Shown here: positions 35,478 through 45,075 of the stretch, piece after piece
How the letters are laid out: the number at the start of each line of letters is the position of its first letter
Numbering within the stretch: position 1 is the stretch's first letter
Origin: Candidatus Opimibacter skivensis
Lineage (GTDB): Bacteria; Bacteroidota; Bacteroidia; Chitinophagales; Saprospiraceae
Direction: 5' to 3'
DNA: 64,000 nucleotides
Assembly: GCA_016721905.1 (NCBI GenBank)
Contig: JADKHH010000026.1
Coordinates: 62,001-126,000 of the forward strand
The notes under the pieces: generated by a model
The model's database searches: none
Seen by the model: only the letters and a program-made list of their open reading frames with translations
Told to the model about the DNA's origin: nothing
Made by a program: the position numbers and the translations under genes

Positions 35478-35945
35478 ATGAACTGGGGACATAAAATAAC
35501 AATCGTCATCATACTATTCGTGGCAGGGATGCTGGGCATGGTGTCTTATGCATTGATGCAGGATAATGAGATGATCGATGATCACTACTACCAGAAGGAG
35601 CTGGAGTTTCAGGATGTGATTGATGCGAGTCAGAACCTGGTCAATCTGACTAGTGACAACTTAGTCAGTCAGACATTGACCGAGGTTATGATTACACTTC
35701 CTGTTGGAACCTTTGAAAAACTCGAAAAAGGGAATATTGAATTACTTCGAATTGATTCGAAAAGCAAGGATGTGCAATTGCCCATAGAAGTAAATGGATG
35801 GAATGTCCGTACGATCTCCAAAAGCACTTTGATAAAAGGAATGTATAAGGCGAGAATAAGATGGACGAGTGCGGGCAAGGAGTATTATAAGGAGGAGAGT
35901 GTTTTTGTGGGAGGGGAGAGTAGAGAGGTGAGAGGCAGGGCCTAA
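35478..35945 (+). CDS. fixH: FixH/CcoH family protein
   Basis: A 155-residue protein with one N-terminal membrane helix (MNWGHKITIVIILFVAGMLG) followed by DNEMIDDHYYQKELEFQDVI, the family hallmark (D-H-Y-Y-x-K). The periplasmic part is beta-rich, ending in IRWTSAGKEYYKEESVFV. CcoH/FixH assists oxidase and copper-ATPase assembly. The last dozen residues (GGESREVRGRA) come from a purine-rich low-complexity stretch and probably extend the natural end. Confidence 0.9.
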   Translation: MNWGHKITIVIILFVAGMLGMVSYALMQDNEMIDDHYYQKELEFQDVIDASQNLVNLTSDNLVSQTLTEVMITLPVGTFEKLEKGNIELLRIDSKSKDVQLPIEVNGWNVRTISKSTLIKGMYKARIRWTSAGKEYYKEESVFVGGESREVRGRA

Positions 35946-36061
35946 GGGAAAGGGGAAAGAGAAGCTGAAAACTGATAGCTGAAAAAAATGAACGAGTTAT
36001 ATATCTAAGCATACTGACGGGGCTTTCCATAGGATTCTTAGGGAGCTTTCATTGCATCGGG

Positions 36062-36709
36062 ATGTGCGGACCGATTGCATTGGCATTGCCGGTGCATCGT
36101 TTTTCGGGCGTGCAGAAGTATGGGGGGATTTTGTTGTACAATCTCGGGCGTGCGGTTACTTATAGTTTATTAGGATTTGCATTTGGATTGGTGGGCAGCC
36201 AGTTTCGGTTGTGGGGATTGCAGCAGGTGATATCGATTGGTGCCGGGGTCATGATCCTTTTATTTATCCTATCGCGATTTTCATTTGCATCGAAGATTCC
36301 TGGCATGAACAGATTAAACCTGTGGGTGCAACAAGGGCTTGGGAAGTTGCTTTCGAATGCTAAGAATCCAACCTCCTTGTTTCCTGTCGGGCTGTTAAAT
36401 GGCCTCCTCCCTTGCGGTCTGGTGTACGTGGCCATTGCTGCTGCTCTGGCGACCATGAGTTCGCTAAATGCTATGCTCCTGATGTTTTCCTTTGGCATCG
36501 GCACGATACCCGTGATGGCGGGATTGATGATGTTTGGCCATCTGATATCCATCAATATCAGGCAAAAAATAAACAGAAGTGTTCCATACTTTGTTGGACT
36601 CATGGCGGTGATGCTCATCCTTCGGGGAATGAACCTGGGCATACCCTACCTGAGTCCTAAACTCGAGAAAGAGTCAACTGAGGTCAGTTGTTGTCATAAA
36701 CCTCAGTAG
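36062..36709 (+). CDS. TauE/DsbD-like membrane protein of the cbb3 locus (start uncertain)
   Basis: At least 215 residues with about six membrane helices. The first ATG in frame (36062) falls inside the conserved motif GSFHCIGMCGPIALALP, so the true N-terminus lies upstream. The frame is open back to 35969 and encodes ILTGLSIGFLGSFHCIG, but has no ATG, GTG or TTG there; the ATG at 35988 is in another frame. Either CTG (36014) or ATA starts translation, or one base has been lost. A second motif, LNGLLPCGLVYVAIAAAL, marks the second half. Related proteins handle copper or sulfur compounds beside cbb3 genes. The C-terminus CCHKPQ may bind metal. Confidence 0.8.
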   Translation: MCGPIALALPVHRFSGVQKYGGILLYNLGRAVTYSLLGFAFGLVGSQFRLWGLQQVISIGAGVMILLFILSRFSFASKIPGMNRLNLWVQQGLGKLLSNAKNPTSLFPVGLLNGLLPCGLVYVAIAAALATMSSLNAMLLMFSFGIGTIPVMAGLMMFGHLISINIRQKINRSVPYFVGLMAVMLILRGMNLGIPYLSPKLEKESTEVSCCHKPQ

Positions 36710-36794
36710 CGTTTTTGAAATTATACCACCTGCTTCATCACGGACCTGCAAAGGCAAAGATCCGTCAACCATTCAACCGTTAAATGATAGTGGT

Positions 36795-38099
36795 ATGTCT
36801 ACTGATAAGAAAATGAAACCCGAAAGCCTGATGATGTCCTATGGGTATAGGCCGGAGCTTTCGGAAGGGGCGATAAAAAGTCCGATCTTCCAAACGTCAA
36901 CCTTCGTTTTCAAGAGCGCAGAAGAAGGCAAAGCTTTCTTCGAAGTAGCCTATGGCCTCCGTGAAAAAAAAGAAGGTGAAGTCATGGGACTCATCTATAG
37001 CCGGATCAACAACCCTGATCTGGAAATTCTCGAAAACAGATTGTGCCTCTGGGATGAAGCCGAAGAATGCGCGGTATTTGAAAGCGGAATGTCTGCCATC
37101 ACTACCGTCCTGCTTGAATTTCTAAAGCCAGGCGATCTTGTACTGGCCAGTTCACCTCTGTATGGGGGCACAGATCACTTTATCGAAAAAATCCTTCCGA
37201 AATTCGGAATCCATGCTGTGTCTTTCAAGGTTGGTCAGACCAGGGATGAAATCATGCACATCGTGGAAGCAACCGGCATGGCGGATAAACTGGCTCTTGT
37301 ATTTATCGAGACTCCTGCCAATCCGACCAATGATCTGATTGATATAGCAGGTAGCAAGGAAATCGCAAGGCATTTTTCTACACCTGAACGAAACGTCTTA
37401 CTTGCCGTAGATAACACTTATATGGGACCGGTATGGCAGCATCCTTTGAAGCATGGCGCAGACCTCATACTCTATTCCGCCACCAAGTATATTGGTGGTC
37501 ATAGCGATGTGATAGCAGGTGCTTGTCTTGGTTCATCGGAACTGATCACAAGGGTGAAAGGATTGAGGACGTTCTTAGGAAATATGGCCGGGCCCTGGAC
37601 GGGTTGGTTACTCTTGCGTAGTCTCGAAACCTTAAAAGCCAGGATGGACATCCAGGCCTTCAATGCTGAACGCGTCGCTGCACATCTTAATGAACATCCA
37701 AAGATTGAGAAAGTATATTACCTCGGCAACCTGACGGAAGCAGATGGTGAATCCTTCCACATCCGCAACAGGCAATGCCTCACCAATGGCGGCATGATAT
37801 CATTTGATGTTAAAGGTGGCGAAAAAGAAGCTTTTACATTTCTCAATTCTTTGAAACTCATCAAACTGGCGGTGAGTCTCGGAAGTACGGAAAGCCTCGC
37901 CGAACATCCTGCTACGATGACGCATGCAGATGTGGAACCTGAGCATAAAGAAGCCCTTTCCATTACTGAAAAAATGATCAGGCTCTCTATTGGCGTGGAA
38001 AACTATCATGACATCCTGAGTGATATAGACCAGGCCCTCGGGAAGATTCCTCTCCGCGTTGAATCAAATCAGGAGGAAAAGCAATTGCATTTGGTATAG
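36795..38099 (+). CDS. Cystathionine gamma-synthase/methionine gamma-lyase family PLP enzyme
   Basis: A 434-residue cytosolic fold-type I PLP enzyme. The PLP lysine is in LILYSATKYIGGHSDVIAG (about residue 225); other conserved parts are YSRINNPDLEILENRL, FESGMSAITTVLLEFLKPGD, LYGGTDHF, the Asp of LAVDNTYMGPVWQ, and VSLGSTESLAEHPATMTH near the substrate carboxylate site. Methionine gamma-lyase, cystathionine synthase and lyase share these motifs, so the reaction is not settled. It is longer than usual because of an insertion near KEGEVMG and a C-terminal tail. The gene stands alone after the cbb3 locus. Confidence 0.9.
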   Translation: MSTDKKMKPESLMMSYGYRPELSEGAIKSPIFQTSTFVFKSAEEGKAFFEVAYGLREKKEGEVMGLIYSRINNPDLEILENRLCLWDEAEECAVFESGMSAITTVLLEFLKPGDLVLASSPLYGGTDHFIEKILPKFGIHAVSFKVGQTRDEIMHIVEATGMADKLALVFIETPANPTNDLIDIAGSKEIARHFSTPERNVLLAVDNTYMGPVWQHPLKHGADLILYSATKYIGGHSDVIAGACLGSSELITRVKGLRTFLGNMAGPWTGWLLLRSLETLKARMDIQAFNAERVAAHLNEHPKIEKVYYLGNLTEADGESFHIRNRQCLTNGGMISFDVKGGEKEAFTFLNSLKLIKLAVSLGSTESLAEHPATMTHADVEPEHKEALSITEKMIRLSIGVENYHDILSDIDQALGKIPLRVESNQEEKQLHLV

Positions 38100-38135
38100 A
38101 TAGATTTTGAAAGGAATATTATAAGATGTGGTGCT

Positions 38136-38588
38136 TCAAAACGCCCATTGGGGGACGGGTGTGTTATTTCCTCCATCCACCACCCATTTCCATGATCCGT
38201 CTACACCTTTCTTCCACGCTGTAAAATAGTTGCCATAGTAGGATGTATCAGGAGTTACCAACTTCCAGATACCAAACGTGTATCCGAGTTCACCAGATCT
38301 GGAAGCTTCGGCCCTGAATGGCTTCCAGGAGATTTCTTTTGAACCAGAAGCACTGGCCCACTCCTTCTTCAGGGCTTCTTTACCCAGTATAGGCAGCCTG
38401 CCTTCATCAGGTTTGATAAGACTATCATGAGCAAAGGAAAGGAGGGCTTGATAAAAGCCTTCCTTACCCGCCATTGCACTCATCGTGCTATCGGCTCTGA
38501 TGATCTCTAATCTGGCCGACTCACTCAGGTCCGGAGGTGTCTGCACACAGGCGGTGAGGAGCAGAACGAATGGAAACAGGATTTTCAT
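38136..38588 (-). CDS. SnoaL/DUF4440-like lipoprotein
   Basis: A 150-residue protein with a lipobox (LLTAC, Cys 14). The mature part resembles NTF2-like DUF4440 proteins: an N-terminal helix RADSTMSAMAGKEGFYQALLSFAHD, the strand-turn EGRLPILGKEALKKEW, and the closing strands GYTFGIWKL, GNYFTAWKK and WKWVVDGGNNTP. No catalytic residues are evident; many members are putative ligand-binding or lyase-like proteins. It converges with the PLP-enzyme gene across 36 bases. Confidence 0.78.
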   Translation of the reverse strand: MKILFPFVLLLTACVQTPPDLSESARLEIIRADSTMSAMAGKEGFYQALLSFAHDSLIKPDEGRLPILGKEALKKEWASASGSKEISWKPFRAEASRSGELGYTFGIWKLVTPDTSYYGNYFTAWKKGVDGSWKWVVDGGNNTPVPQWAF

Positions 38589-38807
38589 CTACAGTAATAT
38601 TTAGTTATTGTCAAAATGGCCGCACTGGCTTTTACTCTTAGCCAGCACTTGGTTGATGAAGAAAATGGAAGATAGCCGACATTTCCATGTATAACGTTTG
38701 AAATCATGTCCATGCTCCTGAGTACAAATGAAATTTAATTGACTCCTTCCTCAATGAGGATTACTAAATTTACCTTTCGACTACTTTTAAACAAATAACG
38801 ATACCTA

Positions 38808-41591
38808 ATGCAAAAGTTTCTCACTCTATACCTGCTATTGACGAGCACCTGTATTTATTCGCAGAGCCTCCCTACAGAAATGTATCTATCTCCCGATGGA
38901 AAAACCCTATACACCGGTGGAAAAGCTCCAACTGGGCTTTATGAAAAAACTATTATCAGGGATATACATCTTGATTTTCCCCAAGCCAACTATTGGACTT
39001 TGCTGACCAACAATTATGAAAGTGAAACAGAAATCCCCGCTACGATGACGGTGGACAATGTGACCTACGATAGTGTGGGTGTAAGGTTTAGAGGAAACAC
39101 CTCCTACTTTATGATTGGCAACTCATCCAAAAAATCATTTGCCGTCAGTTCAGACTTCATCCATGCTGATCAGGTTTTTATGGGTTACAAGAATCTCAAG
39201 TTTAATAATGCGCACCAGGACGCCAGTTTTATGCGGGAGGTTGTGTATTGTCAGATGTCAGCGCGTCACACGCCTATCGCAAAAGCAAACTATATCCACC
39301 TCTTCCTGAATAATCAAGACTGGGGTATTTATCCCAATATCCAAGCCATTGATAAAACCTTTCTGGATGGCTATTTTATGAGTAATGATGGTGCGCGTTT
39401 CAGAGCCACCACCGAAGAAACAGGCATGGGAGGCGGAGGTCCGGGCTGGGGTGATGGAAAAGCCGGCATGAATTACCTTGGTGCAGACACCTCAACCTAC
39501 CAGGAAAACTATGAGCTCAAATCAAGTGACATCGAGGATCCATGGCAAAAACTGATAGATGCCTGCCAGATTCTGGGCACAGCCACTGCCTCCAATATGG
39601 AAACTGTCAGCGCGAAGATTGATATTGACAAAGCACTCTGGTTTCTTGCAGTAGAAAATATATTTTCGGATGATGATAGCTATATCATGAAAGGCAAAAT
39701 GGACTACTACGTCTATTATGAGCCCGAGACGGACCGGACAACACCTCTTGAATATGATGGCAATTCCACCTTTCAAACCAATACAGCAACAAGTAATAAC
39801 TGGGGACCTTTCAAGAATGTATCCAATGCTAATTATCCCCTGCTGAATAAACTGCTCAACATACCCCAGTGGAGACAGCGGTATCTCGCGCATTACAGGA
39901 CCATCCTTCAAGAAACATTTACGACTGAAAAGGCAAATGCCCTGATTGATTCGCTCAATCTGCAAATCAAAGACCTGGTCAATGCGGATACGAAAAAGCT
40001 ATACTCTTATGCCCAGTATACAAGCGAAGTGTCGGCTTTGAAAACCTTTGTGGCAAACCGACGCAACTTCCTGCTCTCCAATTCAGAAGTTGCGCAAGTG
40101 GCACCGGTGATACAGTCAGCACCTTATTACAACAGTGCTCAGATTGAATATCAACCACCTGTTGCGGATGAAACTGTCTATGTAAAAGCAACGGTGACTG
40201 CTACAAACGGAATCAGCAACGTCAATCTGTATTATGCCACAGGCATCGTTGGAAATTTTACAGCCACTACCATGTTTGACGACGGAGTTCATGAAGATGG
40301 CCTTGCTGATGATGGGGTCTATGGTGCAGCCATTCCAGGCTATGCATCAGGCACTATGGTGAGGTACTACATCGAAGCGATCGCTGACAATGCAGCTCTT
40401 TCTGCATCCTATCTGCCGGCCGGAGCTGAGCATGATGTGTACATCTACACCGTCACTGAAAACCAAAGTCCCAATGGTGTGGTGATCAATGAAATACTCG
40501 CCAGCAATAATGTGGGAGCTACGGACGAAGCGGGTGACCATGAAGATTGGATTGAACTATACAATACCAATGATTTTGAAGTGGACCTCAGTGGCTTTTA
40601 TCTGTCTGATGACGTCACTACGCCTGATCAGTGGCAACTCCCTGCAGGAACACTTATCCCTGCAGATAGCTACCTCATCATCTGGGCAGATGATGAAAGT
40701 GTGGAAGGAGCCTTTCATGCGAACTTCAAACTCTCCGCTGGCGGAGAAACGATACGTTTTTCTGATTCCCAATTGAGCATGGTGGATGAAGTTGAATTTG
40801 GCGCACAGACTACTGATCTCGGATATGCCAGATTTCCAAACGGATTCGGTGCTTTTAGGATCCAGGCAGCAACCTTCAATAGTACTAACGATATCCAGTC
40901 AATGACAACCGGTGTGGTGGTCAATGAAATACTGGCGAGTAACAATTCAGGACAAGTGGATGAGGCCGGGGATTTTGAAGACTGGATTGAACTGTACAAC
41001 AACAATGAAACGGATGTTGACCTCAGTGGTTTCTATCTCACAGACAATGGAGAATCCCTTCAGAAATGGATCATACCTGCCGGTACTATCCTGCCAGCGA
41101 AAGGATACCTGATCATCTGGGCTGATGAAGAACAAGAAGAAGGTGCCCTGCATACCAACTTTAAATTATCTGCCGGCGGCGAAGCTGTGATTTTATCTGA
41201 TCCATTAATCAATATTCTAGACAGTGTTGTTTATGGTGCTCAAACCATGGATATGGCTTATGCAAGGATCCCGAATGGCGTAGGATGGTTTGTGATACAA
41301 GCACCAACCTTTAACGACAACAATGACAACGCGACCGGATCAGAAGATATCGAAACAATCTCCTCCGTCTCCGTATTTCCAAATCCGTTTACAGAAGAAT
41401 TACATATCACCGGCAACGGACTGAAAGAAGGAACTGATTATAGTCTTTCGGACCAGACAGGCCGAATCATCAAATCAGGTAAACTGACTGGTCATAGCAC
41501 CAATGTACCTGTCAGTGAATTATCATCCGGATTTTATTACATCAGGCTGGGCCGTGACAACTTGAATATCACCAAAGCCATCAAACTATAG
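38808..41591 (+). CDS. Secreted CotH kinase-like protein with two lamin-tail domains and T9SS signal
   Basis: A 927-residue protein. Signal peptide 1-18. Residues about 45-430 are a CotH-like kinase domain (RFRGNTSYFMIGNSSKKSFAV, FNNAHQDASFMRE, LFLNNQDWGIYPNIQAIDK, DNIFSDDDSY-like metal loop, PLEYDGNSTF). About 450-545 is a beta-rich linker (YFDDGVHEDGLADDGVYGAA-like region). Two closely related lamin-tail (LTD) domains follow (about 548-695 and 700-845), each opening VVxNEILASNN. The end (ISSVSVFPNPFTEELHITG to NLNITKAIKL) is a T9SS type A domain. Likely a surface protein; kinase activity is a family property and not proven. Confidence 0.9.
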   Translation: MQKFLTLYLLLTSTCIYSQSLPTEMYLSPDGKTLYTGGKAPTGLYEKTIIRDIHLDFPQANYWTLLTNNYESETEIPATMTVDNVTYDSVGVRFRGNTSYFMIGNSSKKSFAVSSDFIHADQVFMGYKNLKFNNAHQDASFMREVVYCQMSARHTPIAKANYIHLFLNNQDWGIYPNIQAIDKTFLDGYFMSNDGARFRATTEETGMGGGGPGWGDGKAGMNYLGADTSTYQENYELKSSDIEDPWQKLIDACQILGTATASNMETVSAKIDIDKALWFLAVENIFSDDDSYIMKGKMDYYVYYEPETDRTTPLEYDGNSTFQTNTATSNNWGPFKNVSNANYPLLNKLLNIPQWRQRYLAHYRTILQETFTTEKANALIDSLNLQIKDLVNADTKKLYSYAQYTSEVSALKTFVANRRNFLLSNSEVAQVAPVIQSAPYYNSAQIEYQPPVADETVYVKATVTATNGISNVNLYYATGIVGNFTATTMFDDGVHEDGLADDGVYGAAIPGYASGTMVRYYIEAIADNAALSASYLPAGAEHDVYIYTVTENQSPNGVVINEILASNNVGATDEAGDHEDWIELYNTNDFEVDLSGFYLSDDVTTPDQWQLPAGTLIPADSYLIIWADDESVEGAFHANFKLSAGGETIRFSDSQLSMVDEVEFGAQTTDLGYARFPNGFGAFRIQAATFNSTNDIQSMTTGVVVNEILASNNSGQVDEAGDFEDWIELYNNNETDVDLSGFYLTDNGESLQKWIIPAGTILPAKGYLIIWADEEQEEGALHTNFKLSAGGEAVILSDPLINILDSVVYGAQTMDMAYARIPNGVGWFVIQAPTFNDNNDNATGSEDIETISSVSVFPNPFTEELHITGNGLKEGTDYSLSDQTGRIIKSGKLTGHSTNVPVSELSSGFYYIRLGRDNLNITKAIKL

Positions 41592-41640
41592 ATCGGCAAA
41601 ATAAAAGCCCACTCCTTATTGCATTACATCCATTTCTTAG

Positions 41641-41669
41641 ACCGGCCCCTGTCCAGGGCCGGTTTTGTT
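41641..41669 (+). terminator. Terminator after the CotH/LTD gene
   Basis: ACCGGCCC pairs with GGGCCGGT over a short loop, then TTTTGTTTT. It sits 50 bases behind the stop codon. Confidence 0.85.
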
Positions 41670-41758
41670 TTGAACATATCCTAAAAAGGAAAATTTGAAA
41701 CCAGGAGATGTCTTTATATATTCACTCCCGCAATTAATATACACCAATCCGATTCCAA

Positions 41759-43090
41759 ATGACCCGACTGCTATTTGTACTAACTTTTCTCCTGGCAACC
41801 TGCACAGAAGGCCAATCACAAACACGGCCTATCCTGTGTGGTAACGAACTTTTCTCAGACATTGTACGGAACAACTATCCGGCATTGCAAGAGGCCTTTG
41901 ACAATACATTTACATCTGCATTGGCAGGCAGGCCACAACGTGGCCAGGATCCGCTGACGGTGAATGTAGTCGTCCATATCGTTTGGAAAGCAGCAGCTGA
42001 AAACCTGGACGAAAGCATCATCCTGGATCAGCTCCGCATCTTAAATGAAGATTTCAACCAACTCAATACAGATCAGGTCAACCTTCGGTCTCAGTTTCAA
42101 CCTGAGGCTGGAGCAGCAGGTATCAACTTCCAGTTGGCTCAAATCATCAGGGTCGAGACGGAAGCTGAATTTGCCGTTGACCTCCTGGGTACCAATCTTT
42201 TGCCGGAGGTGAAATCAGATATTCTTGGAGGCAGCACGGCATGGGATCCTGAGCAATATCTCAATATCTGGGTTTGTAAAATACAACCGATCGAAATTTT
42301 TGGAATTGAAATAGGGCAGATCCTTGGATTTGCCTTTCCACCTAACAACCTGGCCAACTGGCCTCCAGACTCCGGTGCACCAGATCCGTTTGAGGATGGA
42401 GTAGTCATTGACTACAGGGTATTTGGCAGTAACAATCCGAATACGATTGACATACCAGGTGGTGGTGGCCAGCTTCCTGTCAAAGGGCGCACACCCGTGC
42501 ATGAAGTCGGTCATTATTTCGGACTCAGGCATATCTGGGGTGATGGTGGGACACTAGGTCCGAATGATTGTGCCCAGAGTGATGGGATCGACGATACGCC
42601 CTTTGCCAATGCACAGTCAGCTTTCGATTGCGATACCACCAAAAACACCTGCGCACAGGTTGAAATGCATTATGGGCAGGATACACCAGATCTGGTTGAA
42701 AACTACATGGACTATGCCAGCGAAGAATGTATGAACATGTTTACCAACGGCCAGGTAGCGTTGATGCGCAATGTCCTGGAAGGTCCGAGGAGCGGATTGT
42801 TGATACCTTTTTCTGCTGTTACGGAAGCAGAACAGGTGCTTTCATTTGATATACTTCCCAATCCTTCAGATGACCAATTTTCTGTTGTGCTGGAGATAAA
42901 AGAAAAGTTTACCGGCACCGTGCGGGTCCTTGACGCGAATGGACGGAATATGCGGACGAATGCACCTGAACCCTTCTCACCTGGCAGACACAGGATCGAC
43001 TTTGATGACCTGACTTTAGCCCCCGGAATGTATTTCGTAGAAATACGAAATGAACAAGGAGTTTTTGCTAAAAAGCTGATCGTCTACTAG
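41759..43090 (+). CDS. Secreted pappalysin-like (M43) zinc metalloprotease with T9SS domain
   Basis: A 443-residue protein with signal peptide (about 1-20). The catalytic site PVHEVGHYFGLRHIWGDG (HExxHxxGxxH) lies near residue 250, and the Met-turn candidate ENYMDYASEECMNMFT near 320. Paired Cys (DCAQSDG, DCDTTKNTC, EECM) and Asp-rich loops suggest disulfides and calcium sites, as in ulilysin/PAPP-A relatives. The C-terminal about 75 residues (FDILPNPSDDQFSVVLEI to GVFAKKLIVY) are a T9SS type A sorting domain. The enzyme should degrade extracellular protein. Confidence 0.93.
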   Translation: MTRLLFVLTFLLATCTEGQSQTRPILCGNELFSDIVRNNYPALQEAFDNTFTSALAGRPQRGQDPLTVNVVVHIVWKAAAENLDESIILDQLRILNEDFNQLNTDQVNLRSQFQPEAGAAGINFQLAQIIRVETEAEFAVDLLGTNLLPEVKSDILGGSTAWDPEQYLNIWVCKIQPIEIFGIEIGQILGFAFPPNNLANWPPDSGAPDPFEDGVVIDYRVFGSNNPNTIDIPGGGGQLPVKGRTPVHEVGHYFGLRHIWGDGGTLGPNDCAQSDGIDDTPFANAQSAFDCDTTKNTCAQVEMHYGQDTPDLVENYMDYASEECMNMFTNGQVALMRNVLEGPRSGLLIPFSAVTEAEQVLSFDILPNPSDDQFSVVLEIKEKFTGTVRVLDANGRNMRTNAPEPFSPGRHRIDFDDLTLAPGMYFVEIRNEQGVFAKKLIVY

Positions 43091-43132
43091 CCAGCGCTTG
43101 TCCCGTATACAATAGCAAATAAAAATCGTGCA

Positions 43133-43606
43133 TTGATAACCCTGCAAAAAACGGATTCATCCAACCCGGATTTCCTGATGCTGGTCAACATGCTTGATCA
43201 CGAACTGCAGATAAGGGATGGCGATGACCATCCATTCTATGCACAATTCAATACCCTCAGCAATATCAACCATGTGATCGTAGCCTATGTAGACGACCAT
43301 GCTGTAGGATGCGGTGCATTCAGACCCTATGACGATCAGTCCATTGAAATAAAAAGGATGTTCGTTCACCCTGATCACCGCGGCAGAGGTGTTGCCACTA
43401 TGATCCTTGATACGCTTGAAAGGTGGGCCAGGGAAACCGGTTTTCATGCAAGTATTCTTGAAACAGGCTTCAACCAGCCGGAGGCCATAGCGTTGTATAC
43501 GAAAGCCGGGTATAGCGTGATTCCAAACTATGGTCCGTATGAAAATGTTGCAACCAGCGTATGCATGCGCAAAAGCGTTATCCCTAAGTCCGACGGAAAT
43601 ACATAA
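43133..43606 (+). CDS. GNAT family N-acetyltransferase
   Basis: A 157-residue protein from a TTG start (no ATG fits upstream). The acetyl-CoA loop VHPDHRGRGVATMIL (Q/RxxGxG/A type) and the closing NQPEAIALYTKAGYSVIPNYG are standard. GCGAFRPYDDQSIEIKRMFV is strand 4. Relatives acetylate amines or protein N-termini; the substrate is unknown. It is followed 104 bases later by a Crp/Fnr regulator. Confidence 0.88.
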   Translation: MITLQKTDSSNPDFLMLVNMLDHELQIRDGDDHPFYAQFNTLSNINHVIVAYVDDHAVGCGAFRPYDDQSIEIKRMFVHPDHRGRGVATMILDTLERWARETGFHASILETGFNQPEAIALYTKAGYSVIPNYGPYENVATSVCMRKSVIPKSDGNT

Positions 43607-43710
43607 GCGATAGGCTTCAGTCATTTCCTGCCTTGCATATATTTTCTCGTCAAAAGAAGCATATGCCAGTTTAAAACGTTAACTTTCGTATTGACTCTTC
43701 TCACACCCAA

Positions 43711-44274
43711 GTGAAAAAGCTAAAGGAAATTATTGATTCCATCCACCCTCTTACGCCAAAAGCATACGAGGCATTTCTTGGTATTTGCACGCCAATGACC
43801 GTCAAGAAAAATGCCGATTTACAGTCTATTGGTCAAATCTGCAAATCCATTTACTTTATAAAAAAGGGAGCGCTGAGGGTATATTACTACAAAGGCGAAA
43901 CAGACATCACAGACAGTCTTGAATTTGAAGGAGCTTTTGTGGCCCGGGTGGAAAGCCTGGTAACGGGCCAACCTTCTAAAAAAGGTATCCAGGCCATAGA
44001 AGATTGCGAACTTATTGTAATCAATACAGACAAATTATATGCCCTCTACGATTCCTACCTGGAAATCGAACGGTTGTTTAAGCAATTATTTCTCAAAGCA
44101 TTCATTGGTATCCTCAATCGGATAGAGAGTATTCAATTTCATTCAGCAGAAGTTCGCTATGCCAATTTTCTCAAGGAATATCCGGATGCACTCAAGCGGG
44201 TACCACTCAAATATATTGCCTCTTATCTGGGCATCACCCAGGTCAGTCTCAGCCGTATCAGGGCCAAATACTGA
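43711..44274 (+). CDS. Crp/Fnr family transcriptional regulator
   Basis: A 187-residue protein from a GTG start. The cyclic-nucleotide-like beta-roll covers residues about 25-115 (KKNADLQSIGQICKSIYFIKKGALRVYYYKGETDIT), without the Arg/Ser cAMP pocket. The C-terminal HTH is PLKYIASYLGITQVSLSRIRAK. This is the Bacteroidota group in which the effector is mostly unknown; there are no Fnr-type cluster Cys. It may act on the adjacent methyltransferase gene (58 bases downstream). Confidence 0.9.
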   Translation: MKKLKEIIDSIHPLTPKAYEAFLGICTPMTVKKNADLQSIGQICKSIYFIKKGALRVYYYKGETDITDSLEFEGAFVARVESLVTGQPSKKGIQAIEDCELIVINTDKLYALYDSYLEIERLFKQLFLKAFIGILNRIESIQFHSAEVRYANFLKEYPDALKRVPLKYIASYLGITQVSLSRIRAKY

Positions 44275-44331
44275 TTATTTATCTATTGTATAGGACACCT
44301 CTATCCTGACGACCCTACCTTTATCAGCGTG

Positions 44332-44961
44332 ATGGATTACTTCGACCGACATCGTCATTGGGAAAATATATATAAGACAAAACAAGTTACCGAAGTCGGC
44401 TGGTACCAGCCTGTTCCCCTGACGTCCCTTCAATTCCTGGAACAATTCAATATTCCCGTTACGGCCAAAATTATTGATGTTGGTGGCGGAGATAGCTTTT
44501 TCGTGGACCACTTACTTGATTTGGGTTACCAGGATATCACCGTACTTGATATTTCTGAAACGGCCATCTTGAGGGCTAAAGAAAGACTGGGGGATGCCGC
44601 TGAAAAAGTTAAATGGATTGTCGCAGACGCTGCTGATTTCAAGCCTGCTGAAAAATATGATTTCTGGCATGACCGTGCTGCATTCCATTTCCTCACCAGG
44701 GACAGTGAAGTTGAAAGTTATATTGATACCGTGCAACAAAGCATGAACCCACAGGGGATCCTGATCATAGGCACCTTCTCCACCAATGGCCCAAAAAAAT
44801 GCAGTGGAATCGACATCAGACAATACTCTGAATCATCGATGGTTGAGCAACTGAAGAAGTACTTCCATAAGGTCAAGTGCTTTACTATAGACCACATAAC
44901 TCCGTCGGGAGCGACACAGAACTACATTTTCTGCAGCTTTAGAAAAATGCAGGCGGCCTGA
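44332..44961 (+). CDS. Class I SAM-dependent methyltransferase
   Basis: A 209-residue protein; ATG at 44332 is used, with a GTG one codon upstream. The SAM loop KIIDVGGGDSFFVDHLLDLG is motif I, TVLDISETAILRAKERLG motif II, and WIVADAADFKPAEKYDFWHDRAAFHFL motif post-I/III. It resembles the thiopurine/nickel-type and UbiE-like small methyltransferases (HWENIYKTKQVTEVGWYQP opening). Substrate unknown. Confidence 0.87.
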   Translation: MDYFDRHRHWENIYKTKQVTEVGWYQPVPLTSLQFLEQFNIPVTAKIIDVGGGDSFFVDHLLDLGYQDITVLDISETAILRAKERLGDAAEKVKWIVADAADFKPAEKYDFWHDRAAFHFLTRDSEVESYIDTVQQSMNPQGILIIGTFSTNGPKKCSGIDIRQYSESSMVEQLKKYFHKVKCFTIDHITPSGATQNYIFCSFRKMQAA

Positions 44962-45045
44962 TCCCTTCTCCATCTATCCAGCCGGCGGAATAAGGATTAG
45001 CATCTTGCATACGTTATGTGATAAGCTTTCCTTGCTTTACAAATG

Positions 45046-45053
45046 TATCTTTG
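45046..45053 (+). promoter_or_regulatory. Putative -7 element (TATCTTTG)
   Basis: Matches TAnnTTTG, 22 bases before the lipoprotein gene at 45076. Confidence 0.5.
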
Positions 45054-45075
45054 AGGGAGAAATCAAACAACCACC

